From the NCBI RefSeq assembly GCF_945906775.1, contig NZ_CAMDRE010000002.1, forward strand, positions 1,116,001 through 1,180,000: 64,000 bases of DNA, read 5' to 3'. Shown piece by piece: positions 19,075 through 28,115 of the stretch. The stretch is from Citrobacter sp. Marseille-Q6884. GTDB taxonomy: Bacteria > Pseudomonadota > Gammaproteobacteria > Enterobacterales > Enterobacteriaceae. Under the pieces are notes generated by a model. It was not told the DNA's origin. It saw nothing but the letters and a program-made list of their open reading frames with translations, and did no database searches. Every line of letters starts with the position of its first letter. Positions within the stretch are counted from its first letter, which is position 1. The position numbers were made by a program, and so were the translations under genes.

Positions 19075-21009
19075 TTACATGGCTGGGCGTGCGATAACGC
19101 TGCGGGTTTCCATGCGAACTTCGGCGATGGTGACATCAATCACGTCGGTGACTTTGTAGGCCACTTCACCTTTGATCTGCACGGTGCCGTTTTCCTGGCT
19201 ACATACCAGTTCATCACGCACTGCATGCAGGAATGGCGCGGGAATAAATGCAACAGCACCATTATCGACCAAACGAACGCGCATGCCGCCGCGGCTGATA
19301 TCAATGATTTCGGCTGCAAAACGGGTATCGGTACCGGTTTTGTCATTCAGGAAACGTGCATACAGCCAGTCACCCACATCACGCTCAGCCATGCGGTTCA
19401 GACGACGGCGTTCTGCCATCTGCACGGTGATATCGTCCTGTGGACGGGCGATCGTTTCACCTTTGATCACCGCTTTCAGCAGGCGGTGGTTGATCATATC
19501 GCCATACTTACGGATAGGAGAGGTCCAGGTCGCGTAAGCCTCCAGACCCAACCCAAAGTGCGGACCCGGTTCGGTGCTGATCTCAGCATACGACTGGAAG
19601 CGGCGAATACGGCTATCGAGGAAACCAGAAGGCTGCGCATCCAGTTCACGACGTAGCTTGCAGAAGCCATCCAGCGTCAATACCTCTTCAGCATCAACGT
19701 GCATACCATGGGTTTTCAGCAGCGTAGCCAGCGCTTCCGCATTGGCCGGGTCGAATCCCATGTGTACGTTATAAATACCGAAGCCCAGTTTGTCGCGAAG
19801 CACGCGTGCCGCGCAAATGTTCGCCGCAATCATCGACTCTTCGACGATACGGTTGGCAATACGGCGCGGCTCGGCCACGATATCCAGCACTTCACCTTTT
19901 TCACCCAGTACAAACCGATAATCCGGCCTGTCTTTAAAGACCAGTGCGTGGTTGTGACGCCACTCACCGCGGCTCAGGCAGATGCGCTGCAGCAGACGGA
20001 TCTGCCCGGCGATGGCGTCGTTCTCAGGCTGCCATTCGCCCGTACCATCCAGCCAGTCAGAGACATTGTCGTATGCAAGCTTAGCTTTGGATTCGATGGT
20101 CGCCGCGAAGAAAGTGATGTTGTCTTCAATTGTTCCATCAGCCGCAATGACCATGCGGCAGGCCAGCACCGGACGCACTTCGTTAGCGCGCAGAGAGCAC
20201 AGATCATCAGACAGTTCGCGCGGTAACATCGGGATATTGAACCCCGGCAGATAGTTGGTAAACGCGCGAATTTTAGCGGTGTTATCCAGCTTGCTGCCTT
20301 CCGCAATCCAGGCGGTAGGATCGGCAATCGCGACAGTCAGCTGTAATTTGCCGTCTGCCAGTTCTTCGGCATACAGCGCATCATCCATATCTTCAGTGCT
20401 GGCACTGTCGATAGTGACGAAATTGAGTGCGGTTAAGTCCTGACGCTCCAGACCTTCATCCAGCATTTCAGTGGCAACGCCGTTTGGTGCTTCTTTTTCG
20501 AGGTTATGGCGCGCCAGTGTTACCCACCATGGGACGAAGTGATCGTCAGCAAACGTGATGTATTGCGTCAATTCGGCGTAGAAGGTGCGGTCGCCTTTCA
20601 GCGGATGGCGTCGCATTTCTGCCACTACCCAGTCACCTTCTTTAAATTCATGTTCCACACCGCGCGCGGCACGGCAGGGAATGGCATCTTTCAGTAACGG
20701 ATGATCCGGTACCACGGAAAGACGATCGTTCTTGCCCTGAACTTTACCCACGAAACGCGTCAGAAACGGCTCAACCAGTTCTTCCGGCTCGGCAGACTCG
20801 CGATCTTTTTCTGTATGGATAACCGCGATAATGCGGTCGCCATGCATCACTTTCTTCATCTGCGGCGGTGGAATGAAATAGCTTTTTTGTGCATCGACTT
20901 CCAGGAAGCCAAAGCCTTTTTCCGTGGCTTTTACCACCCCTTCAGCACGTGGCGTTTGGGAATGTAGTTGCTGTTTAAGCTGCGCTAGCAGCGGGTTGTC
21001 CTGAAGCAT
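19075..21009 (-). CDS. rnb: Exoribonuclease II
   Basis: A 644-residue processive 3'-5' exoribonuclease, the same length as E. coli RNase II. Domains: cold-shock domains at the N-terminus (GVVKATEKGFGFLEV near 20-34), the RNB catalytic domain with the acidic cluster TIDSASTEDMDDAL (near 197-210), and a C-terminal S1 domain (AEIIDISRGGMRVRLVDNG near 565-583). It releases 5'-nucleotides from mRNA and poly(A) tails. It is monocistronic with its own terminator; yciW lies 90 bases upstream on the same strand. Confidence 0.97.
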   Translation of the reverse strand: MLQDNPLLAQLKQQLHSQTPRAEGVVKATEKGFGFLEVDAQKSYFIPPPQMKKVMHGDRIIAVIHTEKDRESAEPEELVEPFLTRFVGKVQGKNDRLSVVPDHPLLKDAIPCRAARGVEHEFKEGDWVVAEMRRHPLKGDRTFYAELTQYITFADDHFVPWWVTLARHNLEKEAPNGVATEMLDEGLERQDLTALNFVTIDSASTEDMDDALYAEELADGKLQLTVAIADPTAWIAEGSKLDNTAKIRAFTNYLPGFNIPMLPRELSDDLCSLRANEVRPVLACRMVIAADGTIEDNITFFAATIESKAKLAYDNVSDWLDGTGEWQPENDAIAGQIRLLQRICLSRGEWRHNHALVFKDRPDYRFVLGEKGEVLDIVAEPRRIANRIVEESMIAANICAARVLRDKLGFGIYNVHMGFDPANAEALATLLKTHGMHVDAEEVLTLDGFCKLRRELDAQPSGFLDSRIRRFQSYAEISTEPGPHFGLGLEAYATWTSPIRKYGDMINHRLLKAVIKGETIARPQDDITVQMAERRRLNRMAERDVGDWLYARFLNDKTGTDTRFAAEIIDISRGGMRVRLVDNGAVAFIPAPFLHAVRDELVCSQENGTVQIKGEVAYKVTDVIDVTIAEVRMETRSVIARPAM

Positions 21010-21098
21010 AATTGTCTATTTTCGTGGCTAAAAGAGCGGCTGACAGTTTTACGCGATTCTGCCAGTTGCAGCAAGCGCTCTTTCAGTTAATGGATCGG

Positions 21099-22244
21099 TT
21101 AATGAGTCTCGCCGAGCGCAATTTTTAAGCGATTCAACCATCCGCACAATCCGCTCCAGGCCAGTAGGTTAATGACCTGCTCTGAAGAGAGACTCTGGTC
21201 GCGTAACGGGGTGAACAGTGCGGCGCTAAAACGATCGGGCGCCCTGGTGAGCCATTGTACCGCCTGCAGGGTAACGCGCTCAACCGGATGTCGTTGTTCC
21301 CAGCGCTGTATCTCACGTTCTTCTTTGCGAAGTATGGCAACGATATCCGCCATATCGTGCGCAGCCAGCGCCTGTTCATTAAAGCAGGCTACGCTGCCGT
21401 TAATGCGTGCAGTCAACAAGGCGGCGAGTGAGTATGTCTTTGATTGCGCGTCGCTGTGCAGACTGCTGGCAAGCAATGACAAGAGTAAATCCAGCACTGC
21501 GGGTGAATGTGCCAGCAATGGCCGCAGAGCACGCAGTTCGAGCGGGGAATGGCTGTCTAATGGTTCATCGTTGGCATGCCCGGTTTCGTGCGGGAAAGGT
21601 GCCGCATACCATTTTGCGTCGGTATTACGAAACGGTGGTGCGTGCGCGTACTGCTGCACGTCCAGACCGGGTATCCGACGAACCGGGTGGTCAAAATACG
21701 CCTGAAAAATAGCGACGGCACGGGACTGAAAACCCACAAAACCGATGATCTGATTTATCAGGACGATGTCGCTGGTGGTGAGTCCGACCTCATCCAGGTG
21801 CTGGCGATCGCGCGCATTGATCACGGCGGGCGAGCTGGCGAGTTGGCGAGCATACTGGGTAATTTGCGCCAACCGGCGATTACTCTCCCGTGAAGAGTCT
21901 GGACCCGGTAGCGGCGCCAAACGCGCTGCATAGTGATTAGATAATCGTTGGACGCCATAAACCTGGGCGACCGTTAAGGCGGTACTCAGGCGTTCATAGC
22001 CGCTGAACGTATGCAGTGGGCTTAGTGCAACATGTGCGGGAAAAAGAAGGTGAGCAAGTTTACGTGCAGGTTCTAACCAGGACTGAAAGGGCACAAGCGC
22101 AACGTCAGGGATCGCCAAATCCAGCAGAAAGATGTCCTCGACGTTTGCTGCCTCTGGCACCAGCGGCAGAACATCTTGTGGATACGTACTGGACTGCGTT
22201 TCATGATACCAGTGGCTTTTGCCTTCAATTCGGCGTTGTTCCAT
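21099..22244 (-). CDS. yciW: Carboxymuconolactone decarboxylase-superfamily protein YciW
   Basis: A 381-residue protein matching E. coli YciW from MEQRRIEGKSHWYHE onward. In E. coli it is associated with the CysB/cysteine regulon and has been described as an oxidoreductase of the AhpD/CMD superfamily; the substrate is not known. The sequence is largely helical and suggests two related halves. I chose ATG 22242-22244 rather than an upstream in-frame ATG (15 residues longer), since the shorter form fits the family. The 215 bases between it and fabI hold no gene. Confidence 0.87.
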   Translation of the reverse strand: MEQRRIEGKSHWYHETQSSTYPQDVLPLVPEAANVEDIFLLDLAIPDVALVPFQSWLEPARKLAHLLFPAHVALSPLHTFSGYERLSTALTVAQVYGVQRLSNHYAARLAPLPGPDSSRESNRRLAQITQYARQLASSPAVINARDRQHLDEVGLTTSDIVLINQIIGFVGFQSRAVAIFQAYFDHPVRRIPGLDVQQYAHAPPFRNTDAKWYAAPFPHETGHANDEPLDSHSPLELRALRPLLAHSPAVLDLLLSLLASSLHSDAQSKTYSLAALLTARINGSVACFNEQALAAHDMADIVAILRKEEREIQRWEQRHPVERVTLQAVQWLTRAPDRFSAALFTPLRDQSLSSEQVINLLAWSGLCGWLNRLKIALGETH

Positions 22245-22459
22245 GGGCGTTCCTTGGTCTAAAAAGTGGCGACCCGGATACGTCGTCATATCTGTACGCC
22301 GGATCGTTTGCGCTGCAATATCCTGACGTAAGCAGAGGGGGGGATAAAAGATTGTTACGTGATAATAAATATCCGAAAAGTATATATGGCAGGGGGCGTA
22401 AGGCGATAAGACGGAAAATGATGGGCGACAGAGTGCCGCCCATGATGAGGTCTGAAAGA

Positions 22460-23248
22460 TTATTTCAGTTCCAGTTCGTTCATTGCCGCGATGCTGAAAC
22501 CACCGTCAACGTGAACGACTTCACCAGAGATACCCGCAGACAGATCGGAACACAGGAATGCCGCTGAGTTGCCCACATCTTCAATGGTAACAGTACGGCG
22601 AATCGGCGTAACCGCTTCGCAATGCGCCAGCATTTTACGGAAATCTTTAATACCGGAAGCCGCCAGAGTACGGATGGGACCGGCAGAGATCGCGTTCACA
22701 CGCACACCTTCAGGACCCATTGCGTTAGCCATATAGCGGACGTTGGCTTCCAGAGAGGCTTTTGCCAGACCCATTACGTTGTAGTTCGGGATAGCGCGCT
22801 CTGCGCCCAGGTAGGACAACGTCAGCAGTGCAGAACCTGGATTCAGCATCGAACGGCACGCTTTTGCCATTGCCACGAAACTGTAGGCACTGATGTCATG
22901 CGCGATCCTGAAGCCTTCTCGGGTGACTGCATTCACATAGTCGCCATCCAGTTGATCCGCGGGTGCGAAACCGATTGAGTGTACGAAACCGTCGAATTTC
23001 GGCCAGGTTTTGCCTAGCTCAGTGAACAGGGTGTCGATGCTGTCGTCTTCCGCCACGTCGCATTGCAGTACGATGCTGGAACCCAGTTGAGCTGCAAATT
23101 CTTCCACGCGGCCTTTCAGTTTGTCGTTCTGGTAGGTGAATGCCAGTTCAGCCCCTTCGCGGTGCATCGCCTGAGCAATACCCCATGCAATGGATAATTT
23201 ACTGGCAAGACCGGTTACCAGAATGCGCTTACCGGAAAGAAAACCCAT
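22460..23248 (-). CDS. fabI: Enoyl-[acyl-carrier-protein] reductase (NADH)
   Basis: A 262-residue SDR-family enzyme for the last reduction of fatty-acid elongation; it is the triclosan target. The NADH-binding N-terminus is GKRILVTGLASKLSIAWGIA. The active site is in YLGAERAIPNYNVMGLAKA (Tyr near 146 and 156, Lys near 163). The Gly near 93, altered in triclosan-resistant mutants, appears wild type (VHSIGFAP). The start is ATG 23246-23248 (MGFLSGKR); an upstream in-frame ATG would add seven residues not found in the family. The gene is isolated, with a large upstream region on the accessory side. Confidence 0.97.
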   Translation of the reverse strand: MGFLSGKRILVTGLASKLSIAWGIAQAMHREGAELAFTYQNDKLKGRVEEFAAQLGSSIVLQCDVAEDDSIDTLFTELGKTWPKFDGFVHSIGFAPADQLDGDYVNAVTREGFRIAHDISAYSFVAMAKACRSMLNPGSALLTLSYLGAERAIPNYNVMGLAKASLEANVRYMANAMGPEGVRVNAISAGPIRTLAASGIKDFRKMLAHCEAVTPIRRTVTIEDVGNSAAFLCSDLSAGISGEVVHVDGGFSIAAMNELELK

Positions 23249-23651
23249 AGATTTAATCCTTACAGTCATTACTTATTTTTTAGCAATCAATGAGTTATGA
23301 TTGCAATTTCAAGGTCACTCGAAATTGGACTGAAAGTCTATTCCGCTCTCTGCTTCTTGCGTCACGATCTTTCACTGCTATTCACCGTAAGGTTACCGGC
23401 GGTAAAAGCGCATTTCAGGGATCAAAGAATCACTATCAGTATTCAGTGGCCTGTCATTATTTATTGCACGTGAGGAGTATACCACCCACGCCAGGTTCTG
23501 CCTCATCCAACCAGAGTCAGGTAATACACGCTCTCAGAGGCGTATAAAAGCGTGATGATACCGCTAGTCGATGTTTATAAACATATCAATGTAAGAAGAT
23601 TCTTAAAACAAAAAATATCTCCATATTCAGATTGTTATGATATATTGTTTT

Positions 23652-23681
23652 TATCGATCAATATCTATACATTGATCGATA
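23652..23681. promoter_or_regulatory. AT-rich inverted repeat in the fabI / EAL-protein gap
   Basis: TATCGATCAAT (23652-23662) and ATTGATCGATA (23671-23681) are perfect 11-bp arms around an 8-base spacer, about 60 bases before the EAL-like gene. The arrangement suits a dimeric repressor or activator site. The surrounding gap 23249-23743 (495 bases) has no supportable gene; its right half (about 23570-23700) is strongly AT-rich and probably holds the promoter. Confidence 0.5.
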
Positions 23682-23743
23682 TTATTGATTGATTGTGTTT
23701 AGAGGTGCATTATCAGTAAGTTATGATCAATTGGAGTGGTCTT

Positions 23744-24433
23744 ATGCACTATCATTTCATCGCGGAACCGATGAGAGACTCAATGAACATGTTGCTGGGG
23801 ATCGAGATGGTTACCCGGTTTTCTTCAGATACGGTTCATCCGTTACATTCAGATTTCATCGTGAGTGCATGGAATGGCGAACAAAAACGAAAATTCATGC
23901 TTGAACAATTGCAATTCGTTGCGGATAAACGAGAGTGGTTCGAGAAAAATACGCTTTTCTGTACGATAAAACTCATTGATGAAATGGCGCTTCTGGCGAT
24001 CGGCGATCCTGAAATTAAATCGGTCTTATATTCGATGCCCTTTATTGCGCTGGAACTTTCTGAACGCTTCCTGTCAAATACGGCTTGCCTGAATAACCTG
24101 CTGATTAATTCTCTTCGCGAGGGGCCGAATGCCTTGTGGCTGGGCGATCTTGGCTCTGGGTGTCTCAGCGCAGGCCCGTTAGTGAGTGGCCATTTTGGTG
24201 TTGTGAAAATGGATCGCGGCTTTTTTATGTCGCAGGTAGAAAAACCGATGTTCCCGGTACTTATCAAAAATATCCGGGAATATTGTGATCGCGTGGTGAT
24301 TGAAGGACTGGAAGATACCCGACTCATCGACGACGCGTTCAATGCTGGTATTTGGGCGATTCAGGGCGGTATTTTTTCTGCTGTCACGTTTGATGAAGTT
24401 GATACGCTGATACCGGCAGAAATCCTGCACTAA
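23744..24433 (+). CDS. Degenerate EAL-domain protein, STM1697/YdiV-like anti-FlhDC factor
   Basis: A 229-residue protein made of one EAL-type fold without the c-di-GMP phosphodiesterase residues. Where EAL should stand it reads LGIEMVTRF; the DDFGTG loop is LGDLGSGCLS; the Lys strand is VVKMDRGFF; the EGVE motif is IEGLEDTRLIDDAFNAG. YdiV and Salmonella STM1697 have the same kind of losses and bind FlhD4C2 to repress flagellar genes. STM1697 lies between fabI and sapF in Salmonella, as here, which supports orthology. I chose ATG 23744 because GGAG lies seven bases upstream; an earlier ATG (23723) is less well placed. It is divergent from fabI and convergent with sapF. Confidence 0.8.
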   Translation: MHYHFIAEPMRDSMNMLLGIEMVTRFSSDTVHPLHSDFIVSAWNGEQKRKFMLEQLQFVADKREWFEKNTLFCTIKLIDEMALLAIGDPEIKSVLYSMPFIALELSERFLSNTACLNNLLINSLREGPNALWLGDLGSGCLSAGPLVSGHFGVVKMDRGFFMSQVEKPMFPVLIKNIREYCDRVVIEGLEDTRLIDDAFNAGIWAIQGGIFSAVTFDEVDTLIPAEILH

Positions 24434-24443
24434 CGGCAAATTA

Positions 24444-24475
24444 GCCCTCCAGACGAGGAGGGCGCTCTTCTGTTA
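24444..24475 (+). terminator. Terminator between EAL-like gene and sapF
   Basis: The stem GCCCTCC / GGAGGGC with loop AGACGA is followed by GCTCTTCTGTT, ten bases after the EAL-gene stop. It may also end sapF transcription from the other side. The T run is imperfect. Confidence 0.6.
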
Positions 24476-25279
24476 ACGGTCTTTTCGCCATGCATCCGCG
24501 GTGAGCGCTTCACCGAAGTGCCCGGCTATCAGACGGCGGGTAAGCTCATGAAGCGGGGAGGCGAGCACGTCAGCTGTACTGCCGCGTTCAACCACTTCGC
24601 CCTGATGCATCACCAGCACCTGATCGCTGATGTGTTTCATCATTCCGATATGCTGGGTGACATAAATATAGGAAATGCCTTGTTTTTCCTGCAGTTCCAG
24701 CATCAGATTGATCAGCTGCGAGCGCATCGACATATCCAGCGATGCCAGCGCTTCGTCCGCGATGATCACTTTAGGTCGCAGAATCAACGCACGGGCAAGC
24801 CCCAGACGCTGCTTTTGTCCCGGTGCCAGCATATGCGGGTAATAGCTGACATGATCGGGAAGCAGCCCAACCATGCGCATGGTTTCAATAATCTGCTTAC
24901 GGCGCTGTTCTGGCTCCAGGTCGGTATTCAGTCGCAGCGGAAAATCAAGGATCTGCGAGATACGCTGACGCGGGTTAAGCGACGTTGACGGGTCCTGGAA
25001 AATCATGCGAATACGCTGGCTACGAAATGAATAATCGCCATATTTTAGCGGATGGTCGTCAATCAGCAGCTCGCCGCTGGTGGGTTCAACCATCCCCGCC
25101 AGCATTTTCGCTAACGTCGATTTCCCTGAACCGTTCTCGCCAATGATGGCGAGGGTTTGTCGCTCACGCAGTGTAAAGCTCAGGGGCTTTACGGCCTCAA
25201 CGGTCTGGCGGCGGAACAAGCCCGTGCGGTAGCGAAAGGTTTTGCTCAGATTACGGACTTCGAGCAGTGTCTCTACCAT
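24473..25279 (-). CDS. sapF: Peptide/putrescine ABC transporter ATPase SapF
   Basis: A 268-residue ABC ATPase of the oligopeptide (OppF) class. Walker A GENGSGKST (near 47-55), LAPGQKQRLGLARAL (a variant signature in which APGQ replaces SGGQ, near 155-169) and Walker B KVIIADEALAS (near 175-185) are visible. It is the last gene of sapABCDF. SapD and SapF energise the SapBC channel: in Salmonella for antimicrobial-peptide uptake, in E. coli sapBCDF also for putrescine export. It starts one base after the sapD stop. Confidence 0.95.
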   Translation of the reverse strand: MVETLLEVRNLSKTFRYRTGLFRRQTVEAVKPLSFTLRERQTLAIIGENGSGKSTLAKMLAGMVEPTSGELLIDDHPLKYGDYSFRSQRIRMIFQDPSTSLNPRQRISQILDFPLRLNTDLEPEQRRKQIIETMRMVGLLPDHVSYYPHMLAPGQKQRLGLARALILRPKVIIADEALASLDMSMRSQLINLMLELQEKQGISYIYVTQHIGMMKHISDQVLVMHQGEVVERGSTADVLASPLHELTRRLIAGHFGEALTADAWRKDR

Positions 25280-25280
25280 C

Positions 25281-26273
25281 TCACTCTCTCTCCATGTTCA
25301 GCGGGAAATGACAGGCGTAGAGATGATTCTTGGCTCCGGTCAGTCGTGGGGTTTCAATACACTCGCGCTGCGCATAAGGACAGCGTGGCCCGAGGCGGCA
25401 ACCGATGGGTAATTGTTCTAACAACGGAATGGCTCCCGGCATGGTATTAAGGCGGCTTTTGTGTGGCATTGGACTGCCAAAATCAGGAATGGCGCGGATC
25501 AACGCTTGCGTATAAGGGTGATGCGGGATCGTCACCAGATCTTTGCTGGGGGCGGTTTCCACCGTTTGTCCGCAGTACATCACGTTAATTTTGTCCGCCC
25601 ACTGACTGAGCATTTGCAGGTCATGGCTAATCAGCAAAATGGTGGTGTTGCTGTTTTGATTCAGCCGGGTCAGCAGGCGAAAAATTTGCGCCTGCGTTGT
25701 TGGCTCCATGGCGTTGGTCGGCTCATCCGCAATCAACAAACGCGGTTGATTAGCCAGTGCGATGGCAATCATCACTTTCTGGCACTCGCCATCTGTCAGC
25801 TCATACGGGAAACTACGCATCGCGTCTTTATGATCTTTTATCCCGACGCGGTGCAGTAGCTCAATGGCACGGCGTTTGCGCCAGCCAATGCGTTGCCACC
25901 AGCGCCCCTTGTAGGTCCAGGCCGGGATATTTTGCATCAGTTGCCGCCCGATACGTTCGGACGGGTCAAGACATGATTGCGGCTCCTGGAAGATCATGGA
26001 AACGTTATGGCCCACCAGTTTGCGCCGTTCACGGGCGGAAAGGCGCAGCAGATCGATATCGTCAAAGCGCATGCGATCTGCGGTGACACGCCAGTTATCT
26101 TTGGCAACACCACAAATCGCTTTAGCGATCAGACTTTTACCGGAACCTGATTCACCCACCAGCCCGCGAATTTCGCCTTCATTCAGCGTCATGCTGACGC
26201 GGTCAACCGCCTTTACCCAATCGTCGCCGGTCCTGAACTCAATCGTCAGGTTGCGGATATCCAGTAATGGCAT
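25281..26273 (-). CDS. sapD: Peptide/putrescine ABC transporter ATPase SapD
   Basis: A 330-residue ABC ATPase of the OppD class. Walker A is GESGSGKSL (Leu in place of the usual Thr, near 40-48). The signature region reads LTDGECQKVMIAIAL (near 158-172), a degenerate form also typical of SapD, and Walker B is RLLIADEPTNAM. The C-terminal oligopeptide-transporter Cys motif is LGPRCPYAQREC (near 292-303). In E. coli SapD also gives ATP stimulation to the Trk potassium transporters. It overlaps sapC by one base (TAATG type). Confidence 0.95.
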   Translation of the reverse strand: MPLLDIRNLTIEFRTGDDWVKAVDRVSMTLNEGEIRGLVGESGSGKSLIAKAICGVAKDNWRVTADRMRFDDIDLLRLSARERRKLVGHNVSMIFQEPQSCLDPSERIGRQLMQNIPAWTYKGRWWQRIGWRKRRAIELLHRVGIKDHKDAMRSFPYELTDGECQKVMIAIALANQPRLLIADEPTNAMEPTTQAQIFRLLTRLNQNSNTTILLISHDLQMLSQWADKINVMYCGQTVETAPSKDLVTIPHHPYTQALIRAIPDFGSPMPHKSRLNTMPGAIPLLEQLPIGCRLGPRCPYAQRECIETPRLTGAKNHLYACHFPLNMERE

Positions 26274-27163
26274 TATTCCACCCCCGCAATGATCGCACGG
26301 CGCACGCCGTCACCGAGCAAGTTAACCAGCAATACACTGATCATAATCGCCGCACCCGGCAGCATGACCGTCCACGGCGCGACATAAATCAGCTCCAGCG
26401 CGTCGCCGAGCATGGCTCCCCATTCTGGCGACGGTAACTGCGCGCCAAGATCCAGAAAGCCCAGCGCCGCAATATCCAGAATCGCCATCGATAATGCGCG
26501 CGTAATTTCCGTAATCAGCCCGGCCGTAATATTGGGCAGAATGGCGAACCACAGAATATTGAGCGTAGTTGCGCCGTCCAGTCGGGCGGCGATGACATAC
26601 TCTTTTTCCAGCTCGTCATGCACCATGCTATAGACGGACCGCACCATACGCGGCAACAGCGCCAGCCAGACAGCAAACATCGCGTGAGTCAGGTGAGGGC
26701 CAGCAAACGCCACCACAATAATCGCCAACAGCAGCGAAGGAATAGAGAGCAGGGTGTCGAGAATATGGTTCAGTACGGCAGAACGTAAACCGTGCGTTGC
26801 CCCGGCGACAACACCCAATACCAGACCACACAGCGTGGCCGCGAGAGTCACGACAAACGCGCCTCCTACGGTAGGCGCGGCACCGCTGAGCAGACGGCTT
26901 AATACATCACGACCCAGGTCGTCGGTACCGAGGAAAAAGGAGACCTCGCCGTAACGCGACCAGGAGGGTGGCAGTAACTGATAACCTAAAAATTGCTGAT
27001 CGATGCCATAAGGGGCGAACCAGCTACCAAAAACACACAGGATCAGCAATCCTGCGCAGCCATACAGGCCAACCATCGCAGAAGCGTCACTGTAAAAATT
27101 GCGCCAGGCAGTGCGCAGCGTGCCGGGCGGGCGCTTTTCGCTGTACACACTATCGTAAGGCAT
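26273..27163 (-). CDS. sapC: Peptide/putrescine ABC transporter permease SapC
   Basis: A 296-residue inner-membrane permease of the DppC/OppC class. There is one N-terminal membrane span (about 33-55) after a cytoplasmic tail, then five spans and the EAA loop AARLDGATTLNILWFAILPN (near 192-211) that contacts the ATPases. It overlaps the end of sapB by 14 bases and pairs with SapB to form the channel. Confidence 0.95.
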   Translation of the reverse strand: MPYDSVYSEKRPPGTLRTAWRNFYSDASAMVGLYGCAGLLILCVFGSWFAPYGIDQQFLGYQLLPPSWSRYGEVSFFLGTDDLGRDVLSRLLSGAAPTVGGAFVVTLAATLCGLVLGVVAGATHGLRSAVLNHILDTLLSIPSLLLAIIVVAFAGPHLTHAMFAVWLALLPRMVRSVYSMVHDELEKEYVIAARLDGATTLNILWFAILPNITAGLITEITRALSMAILDIAALGFLDLGAQLPSPEWGAMLGDALELIYVAPWTVMLPGAAIMISVLLVNLLGDGVRRAIIAGVE

Positions 27164-28115
27164 ACCATTCCTTATGTTTCAGAGGGTTAGCCATAGCACC
27201 CAAAATATCAGAGATAACGTTAACAATAATAACCAGTGAACCAATCACCATAACGCCGGCAGAAATTGCGGCGTAGTCCTGCTGGCGAATCGCATTGATC
27301 AGCCAACGACCAAGTCCTGGCCAGCTAAAGACCATTTCGGTGATCATCGCCAGCGTCAGCATGGTGGAAAACTGCAGGCCAAGACGAGGGATCACCGGCG
27401 GGAGGGCGTTGTGCAACACGTGACGGCGCAGAATAGTTAAACGTGACAGACCCCGTGTGGCTGCCGCTTTTACGTAATTCTGATCGAAAACCTCGATAGT
27501 GCTGATACGCATCAGGCGGATGACCTCTGTGGTCGGCGCAACGGAGAGTGTCAACACAGGGAGAACCATATGTCGTATTGCGCTTACCAGCATTTCATCG
27601 CGCCAGGGCGAATCGGAGAGCCATGCGTCAATAATGGCAAAACCGGTGACCGGTTTCACTTCATAGAGCAGATCGAAACGACCAGAAACCGGTAGCCAGC
27701 CGAGCGTCAACGAAAAAAGTAAGGTGAGCAGCAGCGCCAGCCAAAAAACCGGAATGGAAAAGCCCATCAGCGCCAGCGCACTGATGCACCGATCTGGCCA
27801 TTTGTTCCGCGTGATCCCCGCCAGCATGCCGATGGGGATCCCCACCATCAGGGCAAAGCCAAAGGCGAGAATGCACAGCTCCATCGTCGCCGGGAACACC
27901 TCTTTCAGCTGTTCTGAGATCAATTGCCCGTTAATGCTGGAAACACCAAAATCCCAGTGAATTAAGCCATTGAACCAAAATACCCAGGCGTTCCACAGGG
28001 ATGCGCCTTGCAAAGGCGCATGAGGCGTGAAGTAGCTCAGACTGAACCCAATAAAGGTCAGAAAGAACAGGGTAACCAGGAGCAATAAAACACGACGCAG
28101 GGTGAAGATAATCAT
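27150..28115 (-). CDS. sapB: Peptide/putrescine ABC transporter permease SapB
   Basis: A 321-residue inner-membrane permease of the DppB/OppB class. The N-terminal span MIIFTLRRVLLLLVTLFFLT is typical, and the EAA loop is AAATRGLSRLTILRRHVLHN (near 213-232). Six membrane segments are expected. It starts within the sapA stop (ATGA overlap, 28112-28115), so translation is coupled to sapA. Confidence 0.95.
   Translation of the reverse strand: MIIFTLRRVLLLLVTLFFLTFIGFSLSYFTPHAPLQGASLWNAWVFWFNGLIHWDFGVSSINGQLISEQLKEVFPATMELCILAFGFALMVGIPIGMLAGITRNKWPDRCISALALMGFSIPVFWLALLLTLLFSLTLGWLPVSGRFDLLYEVKPVTGFAIIDAWLSDSPWRDEMLVSAIRHMVLPVLTLSVAPTTEVIRLMRISTIEVFDQNYVKAAATRGLSRLTILRRHVLHNALPPVIPRLGLQFSTMLTLAMITEMVFSWPGLGRWLINAIRQQDYAAISAGVMVIGSLVIIVNVISDILGAMANPLKHKEWYALR

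Noticed and set aside
19006..19656. Open frame of 216 codons on the plus strand opposite rnb
   Set aside because: It overlaps the rnb terminator and the S1 domain coding region; no start signal or family pattern is present.
22245..22459. Possible REP/BIME element between yciW and fabI (GGGGGCGTAAGGCGATAAGAC)
   Set aside because: The match to the REP consensus is partial and no paired inverted copy forms a clear hairpin; not enough to call.
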